64,000 bases of DNA. It comes from Amphiduros pacificus. Its lineage: Eukaryota > Annelida > Polychaeta > Phyllodocida > Hesionidae. The translations under genes were made by a program, and so were the position numbers. Positions 10,375 through 22,330 of this stretch are shown here, piece after piece (within the stretch, counting starts at the first letter, position 1; each line of letters starts with the position of its first letter). The notes below the pieces were generated by a model. That model was not told where the DNA came from. It ran no database searches and worked only from the letters and a program-made list of their open reading frames with translations. Location of the stretch: contig OX439008.1 in assembly GCA_949316495.1 (NCBI GenBank), forward strand, positions 8,708,001 to 8,772,000, given 5' to 3'.

Positions 10375-12370
10375 TCAATATCTTTTTCACTTGACCATCA
10401 CAAACAGATTTGTGTTTATACAATACTGAAGGTTTGTCTAGACACATATCACAATTCTTACACTGGAACTTCTTTGCGTATCTCTGAAAATCCAAAATAA
10501 ATGACATATGTTTGTCAAATATATTCACGTACATATCTTTCAAATATTCTTGTCTTGATCTATAAACTGGAATAACACTATCTATGGGAATTTGATTAAA
10601 CGCATGAATATTCACTCCAAAACATCTTTCGAACAAATACAATTCCAGTACAGAAACTCCTAAAAATTCAGAAGAAATAAGTTTTTTATCCATAATTTTC
10701 TTAATAAATGTTTTCCATTTTTCAAAATATTCCAAAGTGACATCTTCAAACTTTTTGTAGGCGGATATCTGTAATTCTGGGTGAAAACATTGAGTTAAGC
10801 AATGGAAAGCACATAACTTATCCGTAAATGTTTTAGAATTCCTTTACATATCATATTTTCTCTCGTAAGACATTAGGGTTTGTATCCCTACTAGCGTATG
10901 GGGAATGTCTCCGTCGTTTGGGAACATGGACGGGGATCTGACATATGATACTTGCTGGCTGTGAACGGGGCCTTAACCCAGCTATGTGAGTTGGGAGGTA
11001 ATAATATCTGCAGACACAGAGTATACAATGCACAAGGGTCTCCTTTATTCGGTGCTGTATACACTAGTCTGGCTAGGTCGGTATGGCAAAGAGCGAGGCA
11101 TATGAAATACCTGAATGCATGATACTGACAAAGTCCTGAGAATGTATAAAACACCCAAGTCTATGCAAGTGTGGCTGTCATGATGCTGAATGTTGTGGAT
11201 CTTCTAGGCAAGTGGATTCTGCTCCCTGAGTAGCGATTTCTGGGCCTTTTTAAGGAAAACTGAGCATCTGTGTGAGGGCTGCCTGCGTAGCGTCTTCTTC
11301 AGGTTCGGGGCTGCCTGCGTGGCTTGGAAGATCACGTCATCTCTATTCGGGGCGAGTAATGCGTCTCCTCGGCCTGCACTTGTTGGCCTCACGTAGCACT
11401 CAGTAACCTATATGGTTTCTTGCCAAAGATCGTGATTGTCTATATTTGTTTATAAGAGTCTATAGGTAGGTAATCTATATCCTACAATATGTTTACATCC
11501 CAAAATATATGTAGGGAGAAAAATAGGTTCATGGCCTAAAACATATTTTGTATTGAACACCCACATCTGAGCATAAGTTACCATCACTGGTTTAGATTTC
11601 AGATTCGGTCTAGTTCTCATTAAATATTCCATTAAATCCGAACTCTCTATTTTTTTCCTTAACTTTACCAAATCTTCTTTAACTGAAATTACTATAGGAT
11701 CATCAAAAAGATGAGTATTATTATATGGTTAAAAAAACCTTTACTCCCCATTCTCTATATTTCACAACATAACACCGAAAGTGAGATTAACCTTAAATGC
11801 AGAAAGACTATGCTCATAAATCGATATAATGTCTGTCATAATACTATCTATGTTAAAATCTACATCGAGTGAAGTGTTATAGATTGAAATAACCCCACCT
11901 TTCCTATTCTCTGCAAGAATATATTCTTCATGAATATTATATGCAGACTTGAATTTATTAAATTTGTTTTCAGATAAAGTTGTCCATGGTGGATTAGTAT
12001 TCTTTTTCTCCTATGGTCTAACCCGCAATTGATTTTGTGAATGAACTCTGTGTAGTCATCCTATGTTCATATAACTCGGACTAACTTGAACAAATAAACA
12101 CACATTGTCTACACAATACATTTTTAATACAACTCCTTTAGTGTTTAGACAGATTTGTTAGATACTTAAATACTCGTTCACATTTCCTACATCTCCTATG
12201 ATTACTAAAATCAATACTACTTTCATGACTAGGTAAGTTAGATTGAACAGGTGAATGCAAAGTATGTAGAGAAGAATAATTTTGATCATTGAGAGATTTC
12301 AATGTAGATAAACCCGCATAGTTATGATCTACAGAAATATTTTCACAATAAGATGTTTTCTGTTTTCATG
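10375..12370 (-). pseudogene. Fossil type-B DNA polymerase, N-terminal part
   Basis: This is a relic, on the minus strand, of the long N-terminal region of a type-B DNA polymerase of the virus/transposon (protein-primed-like) kind. Parts that can be seen: a C2H2-like finger near 12190, a region with IYEHSLSAFKVNLTFGV near 11800, a region near 11450-11700, and a segment with LCAFHCLTQCF, FGVNIHAFNQIP and a cysteine cluster (FQCKNCDMC ... H...C) at 10375-10800. I recall this organisation from PolB genes of Polinton-like and other large invertebrate elements; no search was run. The polymerase and exonuclease catalytic core is not in the window. It is clearly broken, with several breaks. A LINE is inserted at its downstream side, and an unassigned GC-richer stretch at about 10860-11440 lies within it. 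It is old, and older than the LINE. Confidence 0.6.
10860..11440. other. GC-richer unassigned insertion within the polymerase fossil
   Basis: Base composition rises sharply compared with the AT-rich polymerase relic on both sides, and no polymerase-like text is readable in any frame. It contains 'tgtataaaacaccc' near 11130-11150. It may be an inserted repeat, possibly the remains of a solo long terminal repeat, but I could not define its ends or a target duplication. Confidence 0.35.
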
Positions 12371-12387
12371 AAAATCCTTTCAATATA

Positions 12388-12760
12388 TCAGTTATAGTAA
12401 TAACAAATTTGGATAAATAAATTCAATTTAAAAGACTTTAAATACCATCTGATGTTTCGCGGTTCTTGATAAATAGGCCAATGACCTAAGTAAACAAGAG
12501 CTCCACACTTAAATTGGTTATAAAGTCCTATTTGGTTTAAAAACGATACTATCACAGAAGTATCTACAGCATGAAACAACGAAATCTTGCACATTAAAAT
12601 ATTGAGTCCTAATTATATCAAAATCGATACATTCAATTAAAACATGTTTGATAGTCAAAGCCCTTTGACATCCAATAGACTGAGGCTGATCTTCGCCTTT
12701 AAGAACATAGCAGTTAGTCAAATGACTATGTCCAATTCTTATATGTGTTAAAACAAATTC
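12388..12760 (-). pseudogene. LINE 3' end relic (RNase H-type ORF C-terminus)
   Basis: The minus strand reads IRIGHSHLTNCYVLKGED, then CQRALTIKHVLIECIDF, and in another frame FHAVDTSVIVSFLNQIGLYN. The pattern 'RIGH..LT..Y.LKGE..P.C..C...LT..H.L..C' followed by 'LF..V....I..FL..IGLY' is the C-terminus of I/Nimb-like LINE ORF2 proteins that carry an RNase H. The frame shifts at about 12590 between the two parts. Upstream coding parts are missing. This is a second, independent LINE in the core of the foldback. Confidence 0.7.
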
Positions 12761-12795
12761 TCTTGAACATTAAGAGTCTCAAACAAGATAATATA

Positions 12796-12798
12796 TTT

Positions 12799-12832
<34 letters not shown>
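12796..12832. repeat. (AT)n microsatellite
   Basis: About 18 uninterrupted AT dinucleotides within the foldback core. Confidence 0.9.
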
Positions 12833-12833
<1 letters not shown>

Positions 12834-12839
12834 GCATAA

Positions 12840-13228
12840 GTATACACATATGATCAAATCTCAATCTATTATGTTAATATTCTACTCTCGTAGAATCAGA
12901 CAGTCACATAATCAAATCTCATATTCAATGAGAAAATAAATTATGTTAATATTTTACTCTCGTGGAAACACACGCTCTCATTGGTTCAAAAGACAAAATG
13001 GAGGAAATTATTTTCATGATGTCATAAAACAAAATGGCTTCCTCCAGGAACTTCTCCATGAAAGTCGCCATCTTTCCTTTTCTGATGAATCATGGGGAAA
13101 AGCTACATGAACAACCTACACATGATTTGTCCTATAAATCTACATTCTCATTGGTTCATTCGCCAAAATTGAGGAGAAACAATGACGGAGCTAATTATAA
13201 TACGAACGATTGAACTCGCTATACTACT
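12840..13228. other. Inner core edge with small direct repeats
   Basis: The text atcaaatctca ... ttatgttaatatt.tactctcgt appears twice (about 12851-12890 and 12915-12963). The text ctcattggttca followed by a caaaat/gagg motif appears at about 12977 and 13147. These are diverged internal duplications with no coding content. They precede the right satellite arm. Confidence 0.6.
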
Positions 13229-16200
13229 GACATGTCCTACAAGTATGTCTAAGGCACAAATAGTCAATCAAAAGTCTTTTTAGTACTCTTTCGAAAAGGG
13301 CTACTTCATTGAACTCAGATTTAAGCTCTCATAATGAGGGGACTAGACATAATTTAGACATATCCACCAAGTATGTCTAAGACCCAATCAGTCAATCAAA
13401 AGTCTATCTAACACCAGTCAGTAAGTCGAACATACTGACTTTGTCAGAGGAAAAGGGCTAGTCATTAAGATCTCATATTTAGGGGGCTAGACATAATCTA
13501 GACATATCTACCAAGTATGTCTAAGGCCCCATTAGCCAATCAAAAGTATTTTTAATACTCTCCCCCCCCCCTTCCCCAACATCATATCAGTCAGTATGTC
13601 GAATAAACTGACTTTGTCAGGGGAAAAGGGCTATTCCATTGAATTCAGATTTATGCTCTCATATTGAGGGGGCTAGACATAATCTAGACATGTCTACCAA
13701 GTATGTCTAAGGCCACATTAGTCAATCAAAAGTCTTTTTAGTACTCTCCATCCCTCCTCCCCAACCTCATACCAGTCAGTAGGTCGAATATATTGACTTT
13801 GCCAGGGGAAAAGGGCTATTCCATTGAACTCAGATTTATGCTCTCATATTTAGGGGGCTAGACATAATCTAGACATGTCTACCAAGTATGTCTAAGGCCC
13901 CATTAGTCAATCAAAAGTCCTTTTAGTACTCTCCCCCCCCCCCTCCCCAACCTCATACCAGTCAGTTGGTCGAATATATTGACTTTGCCAGGGAAAAAGG
14001 GCTATTCCATTGAACTCAGATTTATGCTCTCATATTGAGGGGGCTAGACGTAATCTAGACATGTCTACCAAGTATGTCTAAGGCCCCATTAGTCAATCAA
14101 AAGTCCTTTTAGTACTCTCCCCCCCCTCCCCAACCTCATACCAGTCAGTAGGTCGAATATATTGACTTTGCCAGGGGAAAAGGGCTATTCCATTGAACTC
14201 AGATTTATGCTCTCATATTGAGGGGGCTAGACGTAATCTAGACATGTCTACCAAGTATGTCTAAGGCCCCATTAGTCAATTAAAAGTCTTTTTAGTACTC
14301 TCCATCCCTCCTCCCCAACCTCATACCAGTCAGTAGGTCGAATATATTGACTTTGCCAGGGGAAAAGGGCTATTCCATTGAACTCAGATTTATGCTCTCA
14401 TATTGAGGGGGCTAGACATAATCTAGACATGTCTACCAAGTATGTCTAAGGCCCCATTAGTCAATCAAAAGTCCTTTTAGTACTCTCCCCCCCCCCTCCC
14501 CAACCTCATACCAGTCAGTTGGTCGAATATATTGACTTTGCCAGGGGAAAAGGGCTATAACATTGAACTCAGATTTATGCTCTCATATTGAGGGGGCTAG
14601 ACATAATCTAGACATGTCTACCAAGTATGTCTAAGGCCCCATTAGTCAATCAAAAGTCTTTTTAGTACTATCTCCCCCCCCTCCACAACCTCATACCAGT
14701 CAGTAGGTCGAATATATGGACTTTGTCAGGGGAATAGGGCTATTCCATTGAACTCAGATTTATGCTCTCATATTGAGGGGGCTAGACATAATCTAGACAT
14801 GTCTACCAAGTATGTCTAAGGCCACATTAGTCAATCAAAAGTCTTTTTAGTACTCTCCATCCCTCCTCCCCAACCTCATACCAGTCAGTAGGTCGAATAT
14901 ATTGACTTTGCCAGGGGAAAAGGGCTATTCCATTGAACTCAGATTTATGCTCTCATATTTAGGGGGCTAGACATAATCTAGACATGTCTACCAAGTATGT
15001 CTAAGGCCCCATTAGTCAATCAAAAGTCCTTTTAGTACTCTCCCCCCTCCCCAACCTCATACCAGTCAGTAGGTCGAATATATTGACTTTGCCAGGGAAA
15101 AAGGGCTATTCCATTGAACTCAGATTTATGCTCTCATATTGAGGGGGCTAGACGTAATCTAGACATGTCTACCAAGTATGTCTAAGGCCCCATTAGTCAA
15201 TCAAAAGTCCTTTTAGTACTCTCCCCCCCTCCCCAACCTCATACCAGTCAGTAGGTCGAATATATTGACTTTGCCAGGGGAAAAGGGCTATTCCATTGAA
15301 CTCAGATTTATGCTCTCATATTGAGGGGGCTAGACGTAATCTAGACATGTCTACCAAGTATGTCTAAGGCCCCATTAGTCAATCAAAAGTCCTTTTAGTA
15401 CTCTCCATCCCTCCTCCCCAACCTCATACCAGTCAGTAGGTCGAATATATTGACTTTGTCAGGGGAAAAGGGCTATTCCATTGAACTCAGATTTATGCTC
15501 TCATATTGAGGGGGCTAGACGTAATCTAGACATGTCTACCAAGTATGTCTAAGGCCCCATTAGTCAATCAAAAGTCCTTTTAGTACTCTCCCCCCCTCCC
15601 CAACCTCATACCAGTCAGTAGGTCGAATATATTGACTTTGCCAGGGAAAAAGGGCTATTCCATTGAACTCAGATTTATGCTCTCATATTGAGGGGGCTAG
15701 ACGTAATCTAGACATGTCTACCAAGTATGTCTAAGGCCCCATTAGTCAATCAAAAGTCCTTTTAGTACTCTCCCCCCCTCCCCAACCTCATACCAGTCAG
15801 TAGGTCGAATATATTGACTTTGCCAGGGGAAAAGGGCTATTCCATTGAACTCAGATTTATGCTCTCATATTGAGGGGGCTAGACGTAATCTAGACATGTC
15901 TACCAAGTATGTCTGAGGCCCCATTAGTCAATTAAAAGTCTTTTTAGTACTCTCCATCCCTCCTCCCCAACCTCATACCAGTCAGTAGGTCGAATATATT
16001 GACTTTGCCAGGGGAAAAGGGCTATTCCATTGAACTCAGATTTATGCTCTCATATTGAGGGGGCTAGACATAATCTAGACATGTCTACCAAGTATGTCTA
16101 AGGCCCCATTAGTCAATCAAAAGTCCTTTTAGTACTCTCCCCCCCCCCTCCCCAACCTCATACCAGTCAGTTGGTCGAATATATTGACTTTGCCAGGGGA

Positions 16201-19066
16201 AAAGGGCTATTCCATTGAACTCAGATTTATGCTCTCATATTGAGGGGGCTAGACATAATCTAGACATGTCTACCAAGTATGTCTAAGGCCACATTAGTCA
16301 ATCAAAAGTCTTTTTAGTACTCTCCATCCCTCCTCCCCAACCTCATACCAGTCAGTAGGTCGAATATATTGACTTTGCCAGGGGAAAAGGGCTATTCCAT
16401 TGAACTCAGATTTATGCTCTCATATTTAGGGGGCTAGACATAATCTAGACATGTCTACCAAGTATGTCTAAGGCCCCATTAGTCAATCAAAAGTCCTTTT
16501 AGTACTCTCCCCCCCCCCCCTCCCCAACCTCATACCAGTCAGTTGGTCGAATATATTGACTTTGCCAGGGGAAAAGGGCTATTCCATTGAACTCAGATTT
16601 ATGCTCTCATATTGAGGGGGCTAGACATAATCTAGACATGTCTACCAAGTATGTCTAAGGCCCCATTAGTCAATCAAAAGTCTTTTTAGTACTATCTCCC
16701 CCCCCCTCCACAACCTCATACCAGTCAGTAGGTCGAATATATTGACTTTGTCAGGGGAATAGGGCTATTCCATTGAACTCAGATTTATGCTCTCATATTG
16801 AGGGGGCTAGACATAATCTAGACATGTCTACCAAGTATGTCTAAGGCCCCATTAGTCAATCAAAAGTCCTTTTAGTACTCTCCCCCCCTCCCCAACCTCA
16901 TACCAGTCAGTAGGTCGAATATATTGACTTTGCCAGGGGAAAAGGGCTATTCCATTGAACTTAGATTTATGCTCTCATATTGAGGGGGCTAGACGTAATC
17001 TAGACATGTCTACCAAGTATGTCTAAGGCCCCATTAGTCAATCAAAAGTCCTTTTAGTACTCTCCATCCCTCCTCCCCAACCTCATACCAGTCAGTAGGT
17101 CGAATATATTGACTTTGTCAGGGGAAAAGGGCTATTCCATTGAACTCAGATTTATGCTCTCATATTGAGGGCGCTAGACATAATCTAGACATGTCTACCA
17201 AGTATGTCTAAGGCCCCATTAGTCAATCAAAAGTCCTTTTAGTACTCTCCCCCCCTCCCCAACCTCATACCAGTCAGTAGGTCGAATATATTGACTTTGC
17301 TAGGGAAAAAGGGCTATTCCATTGAACTCAGATTTATGCTCTCATATTGAGGGGGCTAGACGTAATCTAGACATGTCTACCAAGTATGTCTAAGGCCCCA
17401 TTAGTCAATCAAAAGTCCTTTTAGTACTCTCCATCCCTCCGCCCCAACCTCATACCAGTCAGTAGGTCGAATATATTGACTTTGTCAGGGGAAAAGGGCT
17501 ATTCCATTGAACTCAGATTTATGCTCTCATATTGAGGGGGCTAGACATAATCTAGACATGTCTACCAAGTATGTCTAAGGCCCCATTAGTCAATCAAAAG
17601 TCCTTTTAGTACTCTCCATCCCTCCTCCCCAACCTCATACCAGTCAGTAGGTCGAATATATTGACTTTGTCAGGGGAAAAGGGCTATTCCATTGAACTCA
17701 GATTTATGCTCTCATATTGAGGGCGCTAGACATAATCTAGACATGTCTACCAAGTATGTCTAAGGCCCCATTAGTCAATCAAAAGTCCTTTTAGTACTCT
17801 CCCCCCTCCCCAACCTCATACCAGTCAGTAGGTCGAATATATTGACTTTGCCAGGGAAAAAGGGCTATTCCATTGAACTCAGATTTATGCTCTCATATTG
17901 AGGGGGCTAGACGTAATCTAGACATGTCTACCAAGTATGTCTAAGGCCCCATTAGTCAATCAAAAGTCCTTTTAGTACTCTCCCCCCCTCCCCAACCTCA
18001 TACCAGTCAGTAGGTCGAATATATTGACTTTGCCAGGGGAAAAGGGCTATTCCATTGAACTCAGATTTATGCTCTCATATTGAGGGGGCTAGACGTAATC
18101 TAGACATGTCTACCAAGTATGTCTAAGGCCCCATTAGTCAATCAAAAGTCCTTTTAGTACTCTCCATCCCTCCTCCCCAACCTCATACCAGTCAGTAGGT
18201 CGAATATATTGACTTTGTCAGGGGAAAAGGGCTATTCCATTGAACTCAGATTTATGCTCTCATATTGAGGGGGCTAGACATAATCTAGACATGTCTACCA
18301 AGTATAACTAAGGCCCCATTAGTCAATCAAAAGTCCTTTTAGTACTCTCAATCCCTCCTCCCCAATCTCATACCAGTCAGTAGGTCGAATATATTGACTT
18401 TGTCAGGGGAAAAGGGCTATTCCATTGAACTCAGATTTATGCTCTCATATTGAGGGGGCTAGACATAATCTAGACATGTCTACCAAGTATGTCTAAGGCC
18501 CCATTAGTCAATCAAAAGTCCTTTTAGTACTCTCCCCCCCTCCCCAACCTCATACCAGTCAGTAGGTCGAATATATTGACTTTGCCAGGGAAAAAGGGCT
18601 ATTCCATTGAACTCAGATTTATGCTCTCATATTGAGGGGGCTAGACGTAATCTAGACATGTCTACCAAGTATGTCTAAGGCCCCATTAGTCAATCAAAAG
18701 TCCTTTTAGTACTCTCCCCCCCTCCCCAACCTCATACCAGTCAGTAGGTCGAATATATTGACTTTGCCAGGGGAAAAGGGCTATTCCATTGAACTCAGAT
18801 TTATGCTCTCATATTGAGGGGGCTAGACGTAATCTAGACATGTCTACCAAGTATGTCTAAGGCCCCATTAGTCAATCAAAAGTCCTTTTAGTACTCTCCC
18901 CCCTCCCCAACCTCATACCAGTCAGTAGGTCGAATATATTGACTTTGCTAGGGAAAAAGGGCTATTCCATTGAACTCAGATTTATGCTCTCATATTGAGG
19001 GGGCTAGACGTAATCTAGACATGTCTACCAAGTATGTCTAAGGCCCCATTAGTCAATCAAAAGTCT
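13229..19066 (-). repeat. Right satellite arm, about 33 units of ~183 bp
   Basis: This is the same unit as the left arm in reverse orientation, seen as ccccattagtcaatcaaaag about every 183 bp. The three innermost units (13229-13600) are diverged and shorter, and the outer ones are nearly identical. Rare variants recur at multi-unit distances: atatttaggggg at about 13840, 14957 and 16421, and agtactatctccccccc at about 14662 and 16686. Blocks of several units have therefore been duplicated. Both C-run forms (pure C, and ccatccctcctcccc) also occur in the left arm as their complements. Confidence 0.95.
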
Positions 19067-19282
19067 TTGAGATCATTTAAAAAACATTTCTAAGTTATAA
19101 ATGTATAAAAATTGGATTTATTGCGAATAAAAATGATATATCCGCTTTTGACAGGGTATATATCCTTTTATATCCTGTTTTGACCCATATCCTATAAGTG
19201 TGTATAGATATATACTTGGAGGCATACTTTGAAAAAAACGTCAAATATCAAATATCAAATATCAAATGAACTTCACGCTCGT
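19067..19282 (-). repeat. Right terminal inverted repeat, unique outer part
   Basis: Reverse complement of 3505-3720, ending ...atgaacttcacgctcgt. The threefold atatcaaa repeat matches the three tgatattt copies of the left end. Confidence 0.9.
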
Positions 19283-19291
19283 TTTGTTTCC
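19283..19291 (+). repeat. Target site duplication, right copy (9 bp)
   Basis: tttgtttcc directly outside the right terminus, identical to 3496-3504. Confidence 0.9.
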
Positions 19292-22085
19292 TTGGTAATT
19301 GTCAAAGCACTGTCTCTATTTTCTTACTCACGACTGAAGGAAGTCGTCCAGTATTACGTAACTATCCAATCTTACCTTCAAAGAAGGCTTTTCCGATTTC
19401 AAAGAGATTAGGTGTGTTTTATGTATCGCTTTCTATTAAGAATGATTGTTTACCCGACGGGTTTTCCTCTGTGAGTTGCAAATAAACACCTCGACACGGC
19501 TTCCCGTTAAGAATAGGAATGGCTGGCGAGACTATCACGCTTTGCAGTTGGTGTAAATGAATTTGTCAATAAAATGTATGTGTTCATACATTCGGTCCTC
19601 CATAGGAAAGGAAAAACTTGTTATTGTTATTGCTCTTTGCAGAATTCATACTTTAACAGAACACATTCATTTCGGAAAACTACGCATCAACTCCTAATGG
19701 CATTGTCCTGTTAGCGCCCTACAGAGGGGCATTCAAGGATGACAGAATTTCGCTGACAATGGACACTAATAGGTGTCAGCTGAACATTGTAGGTGTGAAA
19801 ACACGAGGAACTGAGATACACTGACAGAAGGGGAAAAAAAGCAATTTCCGCTTCTTACGAACAAATTATCACAAAATCTTGCAATTATCCCCGATATTGC
19901 TATCAAACAAACTTCTACTTTTATGTTATTCAGACTTCTTGATTGTTATACACGGAAGGCGATAATGAGAGGAGTATGGTTTGTTAGGAATATGACTTGT
20001 TATTCCAGGATTGCCGCATTGCATAGCAGTATAATTCACATATCAGGTTTGTCTAATGATTTTCTAAGTCAAACCTTTGTCATGTTCATGTATGCACCTT
20101 TTTCTTCAAATCATGTTTAATTCACGGAATTTCACATGTGTTTTGAATGATGTTCTAATTTCAGAGATATTTAAACATGTATTAAATGTCTCTGCTAATT
20201 TGTATTGAAATATATATAATTTTCTTTACCAAAGGTACATTTATCAGACTAAATTTCTATTACTATGTTTGCATGCAGATTATTCTTTAGCTAAACTTTA
20301 TTTTGATATACTCTTATATCAATAATTATTTATTTCATGTCATGTCATATTTATCTCCGAGAGAATAGCAGTCGAAAACAACAATTGCATCTCCTCTTGG
20401 TTGAAGATATATTGCACCTTTCATATTTCTCAAAAGCAGACAAGATGGAGATCGGACAATCGATCACCCTGAACCACAAGAAGAAAGTTCAAACCTGTTT
20501 TAGCTCTCTCATTGTGTAAAAAGAATCACAAAATCATTAATTATCGGTAATACGGGTCATAGACCCTTTTACTGCAGGCAACAGTACGATGAATTGTTTA
20601 TCTGTAATGATAATATTAACATTATCTTGTATGATGAGTTCTCATGTACGTTTTTGTACTCAGTGTAAGTTATATTTTAAGATGTATCTTTGTTCTTGCC
20701 ATATAACTCTTCATAAAATGTTCCCAAGCATGTGTCAGTGTCTCTCTAACACAATGGACAAAAAGTAAGACAGATAACGTCTATGTCAAAACAATTTAAG
20801 AGGCAATTGTTATCACAGACCATTTATGTGACCAAATTCAGTGGAAGTCTAGTTAGATTTAAAGTCAATAAATCTTAACCATCCTGCTTTTGTGTTAACG
20901 CCATAAGTGCAATCTCTGTTCGAGTTTATGTTTAATTCAGTTCTTTAAAACCTGATTATGAACATTGGCAGAAATTACAGTTTAGTTTTATTTGATTTGA
21001 AGAGATGTGCGCATTGAGGCACATAAGTATTTTAATCGCATAATGCAGTCCCATTTTAGTTTCAAATACCAAAAATGGGTTACAAAAAGACTGCATTTAC
21101 ACTACTAACATAGCCAGTGGATCGAGAATTATTTAGAATAATTTTTTTTCAAATGTCAAAACACATGTCCAGGATGATCAACATTAGATTGAAATGTTAA
21201 TGTGTAAAAGAAAGATTTGACAATTTGGAGGTAATATACATACAAATAATTAGATCAGGAAATGAAGAATGATGAAATATGGATTAATTGAAGGTTGTGA
21301 AACAGAATTTCATAATCATTAAGATTTGGATTAATACGTTAAGAGAATTCTTGTTAATGTTGTTAAGTGGAAAGAATAAATTCCGACAATTAGGTTATAT
21401 TTGTATTCATAAGCTAACGACAACATAATCAAGACGATTATGCATGGAAATGGAAATGTGAAAAGAAAAGAAAGGGTACGGTAAACTGTGGCAAAATGTC
21501 ATAGTTTAAGGCTGATAATTCCAGACAAATTCATAAATAATATAGGTCTAATGAGGGAATGATATGTGCAAGTCAACCTGAGAACATATCGGAAAAGACT
21601 CCAGCTCTGGTGTTTGAAATAATAGTTTAAAAATTATGATAATGTGATTAAGATAATTCAAGTTAAAGATTTTTAAAATCTATTGTAAAATCATAATTAA
21701 TTTTATTGAATGTGGCCCTTTTAAAAAAAGTTCAGAAACCAAGAAGTAATCTAATATGGATTAAATGGTACTTCTGTGTCATACACACATTATCATGTTT
21801 ATAACAAGCAGTTAATTTGATTCTCTAAATTACATCATCTCTGCGTGGAGTGTTGGATTATCTTAAATTTCATTCATTCTATCCAAATTAGTTGATGAAG
21901 GATTCGTATATAAATTGTATCACCCTCCAAACAAATAGCATATAACATGTAGTTGTTCACATAAATACTTAAATACTGAATTTTGAAATGTGGGGCATGG
22001 AGACTATCCAATTGTTAATATAGTATTTTCGATAAGAGAATGAGGAATAAAATATCTAATGTTGATTTCAAACTTAACTTTTGTT
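19292..22085. other. AT-rich unique DNA, no gene recognised
   Basis: Only short open frames (60-65 codons) without recognisable motifs. There are no clear exons, tandem repeats or element ends. It may be intergenic or intronic. Confidence 0.5.
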
Positions 22086-22330
22086 TGGGGGTTTACACTT
22101 CACTTTCAAAATTAGTCAAGGACCTTTCACAGGTCCTTGAAATGACAACCCACTCTGTCACAGATTTACAAGGACAACGGATTAACCTTGATGCACAGGC
22201 CTCAGCATATGAGAAAAAGTATCGCAAATCAATCAGACACGACTGGGAATTAAACCCACGACCTTTGGATAATCACAGTGGTGCTAATGAATTTACGCTC
22301 TACCCAACTGCACCACGGCCCACAGTCTTT
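22086..22330 (-). mobile_element. SINE family B, near full-length
   Basis: On the minus strand the head gggccgtggtgcagttgggt resembles an A box (gtggtgcagttgggtagagcg). A B-box-like ggtcgtgggtttaattccc follows, then a body with the hairpin 'aaggacctgtgaaaggtcctt' and a tail ending gtaaacccccaaacaaaag. It is a tRNA-derived SINE sharing its 3' half with the fragments at 2750-2882 and 43740-43945. The B box departs from the consensus (TTTAATTCCC for TTCGAATCCC), so this copy is old. Confidence 0.7.

Larger units (their letters stand above)
3505..19282. mobile_element. Giant foldback element (15.8 kb) with satellite arms
   Basis: The element is bounded by a 9-bp direct repeat and starts and ends with inverted acgagcgtgaag...cttcacgctcgt. 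The outer ~216 bp of the two ends appear identical on reading (3505-3720 against the reverse complement of 19067-19282). They continue into opposed arrays of the same ~183-bp unit: 3721-7293 on the left and 13229-19066 on the right. The core (7294-13228) holds nested relics: a type-B DNA polymerase fossil, a CR1/L2 LINE carrying a SINE, and another LINE 3' end. Subrepeated inverted arms with a 9-bp duplication match the foldback/FB type, which is related to Mutator-like elements. I see no transposase in the core, so it is probably non-autonomous. The family assignment is inference. Confidence 0.85.

Noticed and set aside
3505-19282. Annotating the whole 15.8-kb element as a Polinton
   Set aside because: Size and a PolB relic fit, but the 9-bp duplication, the satellite arms and the absence of any recognisable integrase or capsid-type gene do not.
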